In this document: positions 51,621 through 61,112 of the stretch, piece by piece
Layout: each line of letters opens with the position of its first letter
Position numbering within the stretch: the first letter of the stretch is position 1
Assembly (NCBI RefSeq): GCF_006376685.1
Contig: NZ_VEWL01000011.1
Coordinates: forward strand, 110,974-174,973
Direction of reading: 5' to 3'
Source of the DNA: Ochrobactrum teleogrylli
GTDB lineage: Bacteria > Pseudomonadota > Alphaproteobacteria > Rhizobiales > Rhizobiaceae
Length of the DNA stretch: 64,000 nucleotides
Made by a program: the position numbers and the translations under genes
The notes under the pieces: model-generated
What the model was told of the DNA's origin: nothing
Databases searched by the model: none
What the model saw: only the letters and a program-made list of their open reading frames with translations

Positions 51621-52550
51621 TTATTTGAACTTCGGCAATCCGGGCGGATTGGTCTCCGATTGTTTCAAAGCTTCTTCGTCCAGATGCCAGCGATCGAGAA
51701 TGCGGGCATAGTCTCCGCTTGCGATCAGGCTATTGGTGGCGATCGTCAGCGCCTCGGCAAGTCCGCTGCCCTTGCGGGTCGTAATTGCCACATCCGAACG
51801 ATCCGGCCAGCCCGCGCTGAGCGTGCCGACACGTTTGATATTCTTGTCACGTGAGGCAATGAATACGAGCTGTGCATGGGGTTGAACAATCACATCGGCC
51901 CGACCCGATTGCAGAGCCAGAAGGCTGGCGGCCTCATCATCATAATATTGCAGTTCCAGCGGTTTCAGTCCCGCCTTCTCATTCTCCTCGCTCCACTTGA
52001 CGAGAATGCGTTCCTGATTGGTCCCGGCACCCACGATGATGCGGAGGCCTGCAGCATCCTTTGGCTCCTTGATGGAGGTAACGCCACTGTCGGCCTTTAC
52101 GAAGAAGCCATGCAGTCCTTGCCGATAGGTCGAAAAGTCGAACTTTTCCTTGCGCTCTTCCGTGACACCAACATTGGATATCACAGCGTCATATTTGCCG
52201 GATGAGAGACCCAGCGGCCAATCGATCCATGCAACCGGAACGCTTTCAAGTTGAAGCCCTAGGCTTTCCGCAATCGCCGACGCATAGTCTGCATCCGCAC
52301 CCACAACGGTCTTGGCATCTGTGGCATAGGCCGCCAGTGGCGGCCCGCCCGGCGCGACGGCCACAGTCAGCTTGCCCGGCGTGACGAATTTGAAATCGGC
52401 GGGAATGGCGGCGATTGCCTTAGCATCTTTCTGCACATGAATGCGGCCCGTCTGTTCGGGCGACAAATCAAAATCATCTTCTGATAGCGCTGGCAGGGTT
52501 GAAGCGCCAACCAACGCCCATGCAGCTATTAACAGAGCACCTGCTCTCAT
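51621..52550 (-). CDS. Amino-acid-type ABC binding protein, paralogue 3 of 3
   Basis: This periplasmic binding protein of 309 residues has a Sec signal peptide (MRAGALLIAAWALVGASTLPALS). The mature start EDDFDLSPEQ, the VAWIDWPLGLSSGKYDAVISNV segment, the EERKEKFDFSTYR loop and the C-terminal NPPGLPKFK are shared with the two adjacent paralogues, but it is the most divergent of the three (for example GAGTNQERIL for TDPGTNQENIL). The ATG at 52550 has GGAG upstream. All three lie downstream of one fused permease-ATPase and probably deliver related ligands to it. Confidence 0.92.
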   Translation of the reverse strand: MRAGALLIAAWALVGASTLPALSEDDFDLSPEQTGRIHVQKDAKAIAAIPADFKFVTPGKLTVAVAPGGPPLAAYATDAKTVVGADADYASAIAESLGLQLESVPVAWIDWPLGLSSGKYDAVISNVGVTEERKEKFDFSTYRQGLHGFFVKADSGVTSIKEPKDAAGLRIIVGAGTNQERILVKWSEENEKAGLKPLELQYYDDEAASLLALQSGRADVIVQPHAQLVFIASRDKNIKRVGTLSAGWPDRSDVAITTRKGSGLAEALTIATNSLIASGDYARILDRWHLDEEALKQSETNPPGLPKFK

Positions 52551-52620
52551 GAACCATTCTCCATTTATGTAGAATAAAGCGGGCTGGCACACGCATACCC
52601 TCATGTGCCAGCCCCGCCCC

Positions 52621-53565
52621 TCACGAACCGCTTTTCGGCAGGCCCTGTGGATTTGTCTTGGCTTCGGTGATGGCTTCCGGTCCGAGATTCCAGGTATCCA
52701 GAACCTTGGTATAGGCGCCGCTCGCGATCAGATCGTTGAGAACATTGGTCAACGGGCCTGCAAGCCCGCTGCCCTTACGCGTTGTAACCGCAATCTCGGC
52801 GGTGATCGGCCAGCCACCACTGACCGTGCCAACCAGCTTGGTCTTGCCATTGATGCCAGCGGAATAGGCCTGTGTCGCGTTCACGCTGAACACCGCATCT
52901 GCACGACCACTTTGAATGGCGAGGTCCTTGACCGCGTCATCGTCGTAATATTGCACCTCGATCGGTTTCAAACCCGCAGCAACATTCTGCCGATCCCATT
53001 CCAGCAGCACCTTTTCCTGATTGGTGCCGGCATCGGTGATGATCTTGAGGCCCTCAATATCCTTTGGCTGTTTCAATTCCTTGATCGCGCTGTCTGCCTT
53101 AACGTAGAAGCCAAGCTCATCCTTGCGATAGGTGGAGAAATCGAACTTTTCCTTCCGTTCTTCCGTTACGGTGACATTGGAAATCACCGCATCGAATTTG
53201 CCTGAAGCAAGCCCAAGTGGCCAATCGGCCCACGCAACAGAAACCAGTTCCAGATCGCGTCCGAGAGCGTCGGCAATGATCTGTGCCAGATCGACATCGT
53301 AGCCGATGACGGTCTTGGAATCTGACGCATAGTCATGCAGCGGCAGATGCCCGCTGGTGCTGATGCCGATAGTCAGAACACCATCTTTGACGAATTTGAA
53401 GCCCTTGACTTCCTCGATACGTTTATCGAGTTTTTCAACCCGCAAGCGGTTCGGCTGTTCTGGGCTGAGATCAAATTTACCCTCACTCCGTGCCGCATTC
53501 GTCATCAGCAGAGCCGTTGAAATCAGGCCCGCAGTGAAATATCCTGCTTTTCTGATATAAGTCAT
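52621..53565 (-). CDS. Amino-acid-type ABC binding protein, paralogue 2 of 3
   Basis: This 314-residue periplasmic binding protein has the signal peptide TYIRKAGYFTAGLISTALLM and mature start GKFDLSPEQPNRLR. Its central region (VAWADWPLGLASGKFDAVIS onward) is nearly identical to paralogue 1, differing mainly in the N-terminal lobe (HLPLHDYASDSKTV instead of WVPPISTYATDAKTV), which suggests a changed ligand pocket. AAGGAG precedes the ATG. It lies 70 bp from paralogue 3 and 63 bp from paralogue 1. Confidence 0.93.
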   Translation of the reverse strand: MTYIRKAGYFTAGLISTALLMTNAARSEGKFDLSPEQPNRLRVEKLDKRIEEVKGFKFVKDGVLTIGISTSGHLPLHDYASDSKTVIGYDVDLAQIIADALGRDLELVSVAWADWPLGLASGKFDAVISNVTVTEERKEKFDFSTYRKDELGFYVKADSAIKELKQPKDIEGLKIITDAGTNQEKVLLEWDRQNVAAGLKPIEVQYYDDDAVKDLAIQSGRADAVFSVNATQAYSAGINGKTKLVGTVSGGWPITAEIAVTTRKGSGLAGPLTNVLNDLIASGAYTKVLDTWNLGPEAITEAKTNPQGLPKSGS

Positions 53566-53627
53566 ATTCCCATCTCCTTGAGTGTAAAACTCTGACCTGA
53601 TTTCTCTACATTTCGCTTCAGTGGATC

Positions 53628-54569
53628 TTACGATCCGCTTTTCGGCAGTCCGGCTGGGTTCGTTCTGGCCTCTTCAACGGCTTCTGAACTGAGGCTCCAG
53701 CGCTCCAGTACCTGTCCATATTTGCCGTTCTTGATGAGTTCATTGAGCGAGAGCGTCAGTGCGTCAGCCAGGCCACTGCCCTTGCGCGTGGTGATTGCCA
53801 CTTCGGCCGTCTGTGGCCAGCCACCGCTCACCGTCCCGACAAGCTTGGTCTTGCCGTGCTGCGCCGCGGCATAGGCTTGCACTGCATTGACGCTGAAGAC
53901 CGCATCCGCACGACCGGATTCAATCGCGAGACCCTTGACTGCATCATCGTCATAATACTGCACTTCGATGGGTTTCAGTCCGGCTGCGACATTCTGCTTG
54001 TCCCACTGCAGAAGGATGTTTTCCTGATTGGTGCCGGGATCGGTAATGACCTTCAGGCCCGCAATGTCCTTGGGCTCCTTCAGCGATGTGATTGCACTGT
54101 CCGCCTTGACGTAAAATCCAAGTTCGTCCTTGCGATAAGTGGAGAAATCGAACTTTTCCTTGCGTTCCTCGGTCACGGTCACATTGGAAATCACGGCGTC
54201 GAACTTGCCGGATTCCAGTGAAAGCGGCCAATCGGCCCAGGCGATTGGCACCAACACAAGCTCGCGCCCCAATGTATCAGAAACCAGCTGAATCAGATCG
54301 GGATCGAAAGCCACCACGGTCTTTGCATCCGTAGCATAAGTGCTGATCGGGGGCACCCAAGGATTGATGCCGACGACGAACTTGCCATCCTGCACGAACT
54401 TGAAATCCTTGGGGACAGCATTGATAACGGAATCGCTTTTCTCCGTGCGCAGACGGTTTGGCTGTTCCGGGCTCAAATCGAGTTCTGCGGAAATGGCTGG
54501 CGCGCTAAACAGTGTTGCTACTGCCAGAAGGCCGCCCAATATTGCGCTTTTGTAGTTACCTGATTTCAT
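53628..54569 (-). CDS. Amino-acid-type ABC binding protein, paralogue 1 of 3
   Basis: This family-3 periplasmic binding protein of 313 residues has the signal peptide KSGNYKSAILGGLLAVATLF and mature ELDLSPEQPNRLR. Ligand-site elements are DWPLSLESGKFDAVISNV, the FDFSTYRKDELGF loop, the TNQENILLQW segment and LKPIEVQYYDDDAVKG. The ATG at 54569 has AGGAG eight bases upstream. It is the first binding protein after the permease-ATPase gene. The family binds polar or sulfur-containing amino acids (TcyJ/K-like proteins belong here). Confidence 0.93.
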   Translation of the reverse strand: MKSGNYKSAILGGLLAVATLFSAPAISAELDLSPEQPNRLRTEKSDSVINAVPKDFKFVQDGKFVVGINPWVPPISTYATDAKTVVAFDPDLIQLVSDTLGRELVLVPIAWADWPLSLESGKFDAVISNVTVTEERKEKFDFSTYRKDELGFYVKADSAITSLKEPKDIAGLKVITDPGTNQENILLQWDKQNVAAGLKPIEVQYYDDDAVKGLAIESGRADAVFSVNAVQAYAAAQHGKTKLVGTVSGGWPQTAEVAITTRKGSGLADALTLSLNELIKNGKYGQVLERWSLSSEAVEEARTNPAGLPKSGS

Positions 54570-54677
54570 TGAATAACTCCTGAGAATGTTCTGAATTTTG
54601 GACAAACAATCCCCGGCGATTGCCCCGTCAGGGCAATCGTGATTGTCGGGGTGTGGTGTTAAACGGACGTTCTGGCG

Positions 54678-56480
54678 TCAGAGGACTTTTGCTAGAAACT
54701 CCCGGGTTCGGGGATGCGTTGCCGCATTGAAAAGCTGCTCCGGCCTGCCGGTTTCGAGAATGCGGCCCTCTTCCATGAAGACCACCGTATCCGCCACTTC
54801 ACGGGCAAAGCCGATCTCATGGGTTACGATGACAAGCGTGGTGCCAGAGCGTGCGAGCTCCTTGATTACATCCAGCACTTCACCCACCAGTTCGGGGTCG
54901 AGCGCAGAGGTCGGCTCGTCGAACAGGATCACTTTGGGATTAAGTGCCAGTGTGCGGGCGATGGCGACACGCTGCTGTTGACCGCCGGATAGCTGACGCG
55001 GATAGGCATTGATTTTTTCGCTGAGACCAACGCGCGCCAGCAGACGTTTTGCAATCACGGTCGCGGCATCTCGGCTCAGGCCACGGACAATCATCGGCGC
55101 TTCAATGATGTTTTCCAGCACGGTCAGATGCGGGAAGAGATTGAAGTTCTGAAACACCATGCCGACATCGACGCGTTTTTTCAGAATGTCTTTTTCCTTC
55201 AACTCATAGAGCGTGTCGCCACTCTGGCGATAACCCAGCAGTTCGTCATCAATCGAGATAAAGCCGTCATCCACACGCTCCAGATGATTGATGGATCGCA
55301 GCAATGTCGACTTGCCCGAACCCGATGGGCCGAGGATCGCTGTCACGCTCCCGGGCTTGATGTGCAGACTTACATTATCAAGAACGAGATTGTTGCCGAA
55401 GCTCTTCGATACACCGTGAATGTCCACCGCACCGCGTCGCACACCGGTAAACCCGCTGACAGCAAATTTTTCGCTTATCCTTGCATCAGGCTCGCTCGGC
55501 GCAACAGGCTCGGCCCTGGTCGAAACCGAAGTTTCTGCTGGAATGAAACGAGCGAAAAGACGTGTCAGAATAGCTGGTGGCGGATTGCGCAATGCACCGC
55601 GCGAAAAATGGCGTTCGATGTAATATTGGGCGATCGACAGGACCGTCATGATGATCAGATACCAGACGGTTGCGACCATCAGCAGGGGAATGACTTCGAG
55701 ATTGCGGCGGTAGATGACTTGCACCGTGTAGAAGAGTTCCGGCAGCGCAAGCACATAGACCATCGATGTGCCTTTAGCGAGACCGATGATCTCGTTGAAG
55801 CCCGTCGGAAGGATCGTGCGCATGGCTTGCGGAAGCACGATGCGGAAGGCTTGTCTGCGCCGTGGCAGGCCGAGTGCGGCGGCAGCTTCGAGCTGCCCCT
55901 GATCGACAGACAGAATGCCGCCACGGATGATCTCGGAAGAGAATGCAGCCTGATTGAGGCTCAACCCTAAAAGGGCGGCAGCAAACGGACTGAGTATCTG
56001 AACGGTGGGATATTCGGCAAAGGTGATATCGGTATATGGAACACCTAATCTGACAGTTTCATAGAGATAGCCGAGATTGTTCAAAACAAGAAGCAGGACA
56101 ATCAGTGGAATGGATCGCAGCAGCCAGATATAGGCCCAAGAAAGACCGGACAACAGCGGCGAGCGTGAAACGCGAGCCAGCGCGAGCGCGGTTCCAAGAG
56201 CAAATCCCAGCACTGTTGCAAGCGCTGTCAACCACAGTGTCCGCATCAAACCGACGAGAACAGGCTCGGAGAAGAACCATTCTGCAAAGACTGGCCAACC
56301 CCATTTCGGATTGGTCAGAACCGATTGCAGCACGGCGATAATCAGGCCTGCGGCGATGACTGTGCCAACGACGCGGGCCGGATAACGCGCCGGAACGATG
56401 CGATAATGTTTGAAATCGCCGGGACTTACGCGAGAGCCTGTCTCTCTGTCCGTACCCGCAAACTCTGTAGCGATAGCCAT
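54678..56480 (-). CDS. Fused amino-acid ABC permease-ATPase
   Basis: This 600-residue protein joins a HisM-type permease (about 30-300, with EAA loop AAAALGLPRRRQAFRIVLPQ) to a GlnQ-type ATPase (about 355-600) with Walker [10 protein letters not shown], signature LSGGQQQR and Walker B VILFDEP. An Ala/Pro/Glu-rich linker (about 305-350) connects them. Two copies would form the whole importer core, which here serves three binding proteins. In B. subtilis the comparable L-cystine/S-amino-acid systems (TcyJKLMN) use separate genes. The ATG at 56480 is chosen; a GTG lies three codons earlier. Confidence 0.92.
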   Translation of the reverse strand: MAIATEFAGTDRETGSRVSPGDFKHYRIVPARYPARVVGTVIAAGLIIAVLQSVLTNPKWGWPVFAEWFFSEPVLVGLMRTLWLTALATVLGFALGTALALARVSRSPLLSGLSWAYIWLLRSIPLIVLLLVLNNLGYLYETVRLGVPYTDITFAEYPTVQILSPFAAALLGLSLNQAAFSSEIIRGGILSVDQGQLEAAAALGLPRRRQAFRIVLPQAMRTILPTGFNEIIGLAKGTSMVYVLALPELFYTVQVIYRRNLEVIPLLMVATVWYLIIMTVLSIAQYYIERHFSRGALRNPPPAILTRLFARFIPAETSVSTRAEPVAPSEPDARISEKFAVSGFTGVRRGAVDIHGVSKSFGNNLVLDNVSLHIKPGSVTAILGPSGSGKSTLLRSINHLERVDDGFISIDDELLGYRQSGDTLYELKEKDILKKRVDVGMVFQNFNLFPHLTVLENIIEAPMIVRGLSRDAATVIAKRLLARVGLSEKINAYPRQLSGGQQQRVAIARTLALNPKVILFDEPTSALDPELVGEVLDVIKELARSGTTLVIVTHEIGFAREVADTVVFMEEGRILETGRPEQLFNAATHPRTREFLAKVL

Positions 56481-56660
56481 GATCAACACTGCTCCGAATA
56501 GCCGTTCAACTTATGACTCACTGCAGGTATTCCTGCTTTTGAAGTCACCGGACTTCAGTTTCGGAGATAAAGCGTCGAGTTTCAAAACAAATAAGTCTAT
56601 TTAAACAGGCCGTGGCGGATGTTTTTTCCATAACACCCACCGCTGCGCCTTGGTATTTAC

Positions 56661-57203
56661 TTATCCAAACACCACCTGTTTTAAAGCGGATTCGGAAGGA
56701 AGGAAATCAACTTGTCCTATATTCTCGATATTTTTCTCGAAAGGCAACGTCCCGTAAATTTCGGGATCGACCGCGACATCAAAAAGCGCCGTGTATCCGT
56801 TTCTTAAATAGAGTTCCCTAGCTTCCGGCTGCCGGAAACCAGTGGTCAGATAAACGCGGCTATAACCCTGCCGACGCGCCTGCGCTTCCAGTTCATCAAG
56901 CACCTTTTTGGCCAGCCCCTGTCGACGGAAATCACTATGTGTCCAGATGCGCTTGAACTCGGCGGTCACATCGTTATAGCGCATGAATGCGCCACCAGCG
57001 ATTGTCTGGCCATCACGAAGCAGCAATAGGAAATTGCCGTGCGGAGGCCCAAAAGCTTCCGGCGGATATCTGTTCATTTCGGCGGCTGCACCCTCTTCAT
57101 TGAAATAGGTGCCGTAGCGCGTGTCGTACTCAATCGTCAGCGCCTCGATCAATGGCACTGCACGAAAATCGGTCGTTGAAGTGTAGAGAAATTCATCCGC
57201 CAT
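56661..57203 (-). CDS. GNAT-family N-acetyltransferase
   Basis: This 180-residue acetyltransferase has the acetyl-CoA-binding signature in the segment FRRQGLAKKVLDELE (about 108-122; the R-x-x-G-L-A core) and the following VYLTTGFRQPEARELYLRNGY typical of motif B. It transfers an acetyl group from acetyl-CoA to an amine. Between an amino-acid importer and an M20 deacylase plus two LLM monooxygenases, it corresponds to the SnaB/YxeL acetyltransferase of S-modified cysteine pathways. It is 34 bp after the M20 gene. Confidence 0.88.
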   Translation of the reverse strand: MADEFLYTSTTDFRAVPLIEALTIEYDTRYGTYFNEEGAAAEMNRYPPEAFGPPHGNFLLLLRDGQTIAGGAFMRYNDVTAEFKRIWTHSDFRRQGLAKKVLDELEAQARRQGYSRVYLTTGFRQPEARELYLRNGYTALFDVAVDPEIYGTLPFEKNIENIGQVDFLPSESALKQVVFG

Positions 57204-57237
57204 GATGGGCCATCCATGTTGAAGAAATCGTGCAATC

Positions 57238-58428
57238 TCAGATCAGCGATGCTTCGGTCAGCCGAACCCAAAACAACGCGGCTGGAAGCAGGATTTTATC
57301 GTTGAAATTGTAATCGGGGCTGTGCAGACCGGCACTTTCACCATTGCCGACGAAGAAATACGTTCCCGGCTTTTGTTCGAGCATGAAGGCAAAATCCTCA
57401 CTCGCCGTGCGCGGTCGGAAATCTTCGATAACAGCGTCGTTGGGGAACGTGCGGAGCGCAACCTGTCGCGCAAATTCCGTCTCGGATTTCGCGTTGATCA
57501 GAGCAGGAAAACCCCACTGATAATTGACATCAGCAACGGCACCAAAGCTTTCTGCCTGTGAACGCGCGACAGCTTCAATCCGCCGCCGCAATTCCTCGCG
57601 CACAGTTTGCGAAAACGAGCGGATGGTAATGCCAAGATCAACATGCGCGGGAATGACATTCAACGCATCACCGCCATGAATGGAGGCCACCGTCACAACC
57701 CCCATATCGAGCGGATCGAGATTGCGCGCGACCACCGTTTGCAAGGCCAGAACAATGGATGAAGCCACCACAACCGGATCTACCGATTTGTGTGGTTCGG
57801 CCCCATGACCGCCACGGCCGTTCACGCGAATTCTTGCCCGGTCCACCGATGCCATCGCCGGGCCAGTCACAAAGCCGAACTTGCCTGCGGGCACGCCCGG
57901 CCAGTTATGCAGCCCATAGACGGCATCGCACGGAAATCGCTCAAAGAGGCCGTCCTCGATCATGCGTCGGGCGCCAGCCCCGATCTCCTCAGCTGGCTGG
58001 AAAATCAGGTGCACCGCACCGGAAAAACGACCAGACTGAGCGAGATAGCGCGCTGCTGCCAGCAGAATGGTCGTGTGTCCGTCGTGGCCACATGCGTGCA
58101 TCACACCGGAGTTGCTGCTTGCGTAATCAAGGCCAGTTGCTTCGATGATTGACAGGGCGTCCATGTCTGCCCTGATACCAATGGCCTTGCTGGAGTTGCC
58201 GCGTTTCAATGTGCCAACGACACCAGAACCACCAACGCCGGTTGTAACATCATAGCCCCACTGACTGAGATAATCCGCCACCAGAGCAGAGGTTCGTGTT
58301 TCCTCGAACGCCAGCTCCGGATGAGCATGAATGTCGCGACGCAAAGCGATAAACTCGTCGATAAACGAGGCAAGACCCGCCTCGATTTCCAGTTTGCGGT
58401 TTACGTCTGGCGACCGTTGAATATTCAT
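57238..58428 (-). CDS. M20-family amidohydrolase (hippuricase/N-acyl-amino-acid deacylase)
   Basis: This 396-residue metallopeptidase-fold amidohydrolase has metal-binding residues in HACGHDGH (about 109-116), the catalytic glutamate pair in PAEEIGAG and the histidine in YGLHNWPG. The [10 protein letters not shown] segment near the N-terminus is standard for this subfamily. It hydrolyses N-acyl amino acids, such as N-acetyl-S-alkyl-cysteine. The start overlaps the LLM gene stop by 4 bp (ATGA), so synthesis of the monooxygenase and the deacylase is coupled, matching the SndA/YxeP partner of S-modified cysteine salvage. Confidence 0.92.
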   Translation of the reverse strand: MNIQRSPDVNRKLEIEAGLASFIDEFIALRRDIHAHPELAFEETRTSALVADYLSQWGYDVTTGVGGSGVVGTLKRGNSSKAIGIRADMDALSIIEATGLDYASSNSGVMHACGHDGHTTILLAAARYLAQSGRFSGAVHLIFQPAEEIGAGARRMIEDGLFERFPCDAVYGLHNWPGVPAGKFGFVTGPAMASVDRARIRVNGRGGHGAEPHKSVDPVVVASSIVLALQTVVARNLDPLDMGVVTVASIHGGDALNVIPAHVDLGITIRSFSQTVREELRRRIEAVARSQAESFGAVADVNYQWGFPALINAKSETEFARQVALRTFPNDAVIEDFRPRTASEDFAFMLEQKPGTYFFVGNGESAGLHSPDYNFNDKILLPAALFWVRLTEASLI

Positions 58429-59780
58429 GCCGCACCCTTTCGGTGGCTTTCGGCATCATTGTTTTCAACGGGCTTCGCATAACGGCTCTGCGGATGCTCC
58501 AATCCAAGATTTCCGCGCAGCGTGTCGTATTTCAGACTGCCTTCATGATATCCGCGCTTTTCCAGAATTGGCAGAACATGGGCAATGAAATCATCCAGCC
58601 CTTCAGCGATCACCGGGAAGCCGAGGATGAAACCATCAGCTGCCTTTTGCTCTTTCCAGAGAATGATTTCGTCTGCGATTTTTTCCGCCGTACCAATGAA
58701 GGACGTGCGTGGTGTGGCAACATTCAGCGCCACTTCACGCAAACTGAGCCTGTTTGCAGCCGCGTCGCGCTTGATACGATCCGTTGTCGAACGGAAGCTG
58801 TTTTTGCCGACATCACCAAGATCCGGGAAAGGCGCATCAAGATCATAGGCGGTGAAATCATGATGATCGAAGAAGCGACCGAGATAGGACAGAGCTTCGT
58901 TGATGCTTACGAGATTACGGATCGCATGATATTTCTCTTCGGCCTCGGTATCGGTTCTTCCAACGATGGGACCAATGCCGGGATAAATGCCGACATCGTC
59001 CTGCGAGCGCCCATGCGCAACAGCGCTGGCTTTAATCTGCGCATAAAATGTTTGGCTGTCCTTGATGGTGCCGGCATTGGTGAAGACGGCGTCCGCGTGT
59101 TTACCCGCAAGTCCTACACCCGCTTCCGAAGCACCGGCCTGAAAGATGACGGGCTGGCCCTGAGGCGAGCGCTGGATATTGAGTGGCCCTTCAACCGAGA
59201 AGAAGCGCCCCTTATGGTCGAGCCGATGGAAACCCTCCGGCTTGTAGAACTGTCCGCTCTCACGATCGCGAACAAAGGCGTCTTCATCCCATGAATCCCA
59301 AAGACCTTTAGTCACTTCGAGATATTCATCGGCGATTTCATAGCGTAACGCGTGTTCTGGGTGTGGCTTGCCATAGTTGCGGCCCGACCCTTCAAGCGGC
59401 GATGTCACCACATTCCAGCCCGCACGCCCGCCGGAGATGAGATCAAGCGATGCAAACTGTCGCGCAATCGTAAATGGATCGCTATAGGACGTCGAAACCG
59501 TGCCTGCGAGACCAATGCGCTTCGTATTCGCTGCGAGCGCCGAAAGGACGGTCAAAGGCTCAAAGCGATTGAGAAAATGCGGAATGGAAATCTCGTTGAT
59601 ATAAAGCCCGTCGGCGATGAAAGCGAAGCTGATACCAGCCTCTTCGGACTTGCGCGCCGTATCGATGAAAAACTGGAGATTCACGCTTGCATCTGCCGGC
59701 CCGGATGGATGTTTCCAGGCATTCATATGTCCGCCCGCACCCTGAAGCATCACACCGAATCTGATCTGCTTGGAACCCAT
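58425..59780 (-). CDS. NtaA/SnaA/DszA-type flavin monooxygenase
   Basis: This 451-residue FMNH2-dependent monooxygenase belongs to the large LLM subgroup that contains nitrilotriacetate, pristinamycin and dibenzothiophene-sulfone monooxygenases and the YxeK/YtnJ (CmoJ) proteins. Typical segments are [15 protein letters not shown] at the N-terminus, [17 protein letters not shown] and [18 protein letters not shown] in the middle. It oxidises an imported sulfur- or nitrogen-containing compound. AAGGAG lies nine bases before the ATG. Next to the acetyltransferase, deacylase and importer it most likely cleaves N-acetylated S-modified cysteines. A flavin reductase gene is not adjacent. Confidence 0.92.
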   Translation of the reverse strand: MGSKQIRFGVMLQGAGGHMNAWKHPSGPADASVNLQFFIDTARKSEEAGISFAFIADGLYINEISIPHFLNRFEPLTVLSALAANTKRIGLAGTVSTSYSDPFTIARQFASLDLISGGRAGWNVVTSPLEGSGRNYGKPHPEHALRYEIADEYLEVTKGLWDSWDEDAFVRDRESGQFYKPEGFHRLDHKGRFFSVEGPLNIQRSPQGQPVIFQAGASEAGVGLAGKHADAVFTNAGTIKDSQTFYAQIKASAVAHGRSQDDVGIYPGIGPIVGRTDTEAEEKYHAIRNLVSINEALSYLGRFFDHHDFTAYDLDAPFPDLGDVGKNSFRSTTDRIKRDAAANRLSLREVALNVATPRTSFIGTAEKIADEIILWKEQKAADGFILGFPVIAEGLDDFIAHVLPILEKRGYHEGSLKYDTLRGNLGLEHPQSRYAKPVENNDAESHRKGAA

Positions 59781-59812
59781 TTTAGATACTCCTTATCGCC
59801 AGTGGCTTTGGA

Positions 59813-60814
59813 TCAGGCGGCAATTGCCAGACGTTCGCCTGCCAGGCCTTCGATGGCAGCTAATCTTTGCTCATGAGAAACAGCGGGGAACTCGAGCACA
59901 AACTCGGCCACCCCATATTGCTCGTGCAGTTCATCGAGCTTCTGCTTCACCTGCTTTGCCGAGCCTGCGAGCACATTTGGATGCTTTTCTTCAACCCGGT
60001 AATCAGCCTCTCCAGCCTGCCGCGCAAACTCGGCGGCGGCCTCCTGTGTGCCAACCGAAACGGATTGTCCGGAGGCGAGATGCACCTTGAAGATTTTGAT
60101 TTTTGAGACCGCAGTATCAACCGCGTCTTCGCTCTCGGCAACCACTGCGCCAAGCGCCAGAACCGGCACCTTTCCGGTCACTTTGTGATAGGCGTCGAAC
60201 GTTTTCTGCAGATTGGCAGTATCACCATTCAAATGACCGGCATAGACAAAATCCCAGCCGGAATGTGCGGCAAGCAACGCGCTTTCCGGGCTTGCGCCAA
60301 GCACGAATTTTTCCGCAGAAAGCTGTGGTTTAGGCGTTGCCGCCAGTCCTTCAAACGGACCGGAAGCGATCTTGCCACCGCCAAGAAATGCAGTGAGCTG
60401 CTCAAGCTTGCTGTTGAAATCGAGGCGCTTTTCGCTGCCTGTTTCCTGCTGTAACGCCTTGGTTGATAAAGGAAGTCCGCCCGGCGCCTTGCCGACACCG
60501 AGATCCACGCGCCCGCGCCCAAGGGCCGCCAGAAGGTTGAAGTTTTCGGCAACTTTATAAGGGCTGTAATGCTGAAGCATCACGCCGCCAGAACCAATTC
60601 TGATCCGCTTTGTCGATGCCAGAAGATAGGAAACAAGCACCTCCGGCGAAGGCCCGGCCAGTTCTTCCGCGTGATGATGCTCCGCAACCCAGAACCGCTT
60701 GTAGCCCGCTTGTTCGGCCGCCTGAGCATAAGATACGGTGTTCGCAAGAGCGGCTTCCGCATTGCCCGCTTGTGCTACCGGGCTCTTGTCGAGAAGGCTT
60801 AACTGATAGGGCAT
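59813..60814 (-). CDS. Luciferase-family (group 1) flavin oxidoreductase, YtmO-like
   Basis: This protein of 333 residues has the LLM TIM-barrel fold of the short luciferase-like group that includes B. subtilis YtmO. Family segments are FWVAEHHHAEELAGPSPEV (about 42-60), IRIGSGGVMLQHYSPYKVAE and DLGVGKAPGG. It is the first gene of the minus-strand cluster; 32 bp separate it from the NtaA-type monooxygenase. The ATG at 60814 is preferred to an upstream GTG because a GTGGA-type site is well spaced. It may oxidise a second bond of the same sulfur compound. Confidence 0.89.
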   Translation of the reverse strand: MPYQLSLLDKSPVAQAGNAEAALANTVSYAQAAEQAGYKRFWVAEHHHAEELAGPSPEVLVSYLLASTKRIRIGSGGVMLQHYSPYKVAENFNLLAALGRGRVDLGVGKAPGGLPLSTKALQQETGSEKRLDFNSKLEQLTAFLGGGKIASGPFEGLAATPKPQLSAEKFVLGASPESALLAAHSGWDFVYAGHLNGDTANLQKTFDAYHKVTGKVPVLALGAVVAESEDAVDTAVSKIKIFKVHLASGQSVSVGTQEAAAEFARQAGEADYRVEEKHPNVLAGSAKQVKQKLDELHEQYGVAEFVLEFPAVSHEQRLAAIEGLAGERLAIAA

Positions 60815-61112
60815 CGGTACATCCACTTTCGCTGAGCATCACATCGGGTGACCCCATCTCGCAAAGCGCACGTTTAGGGATCAGCCTCAGATAGTTTCTC
60901 GGCTTCGGGACGAAATCTCAAAGATCAGGCAACTTAAATCTTCTGCATTGCGACAAATTTATTCTGCGGCGCAGTTATATGTTGAAACGGCCTGCTTTGC
61001 CCGCCTCCTTCTGCTGTTGCCCAGACGCTCAACACCGCGGGGCACCGATGATGTTGAGACTTGAACACAAAATGGAAACCAGACCGGTTCGCTTATTCTC
61101 CAGGTGAGAGGC

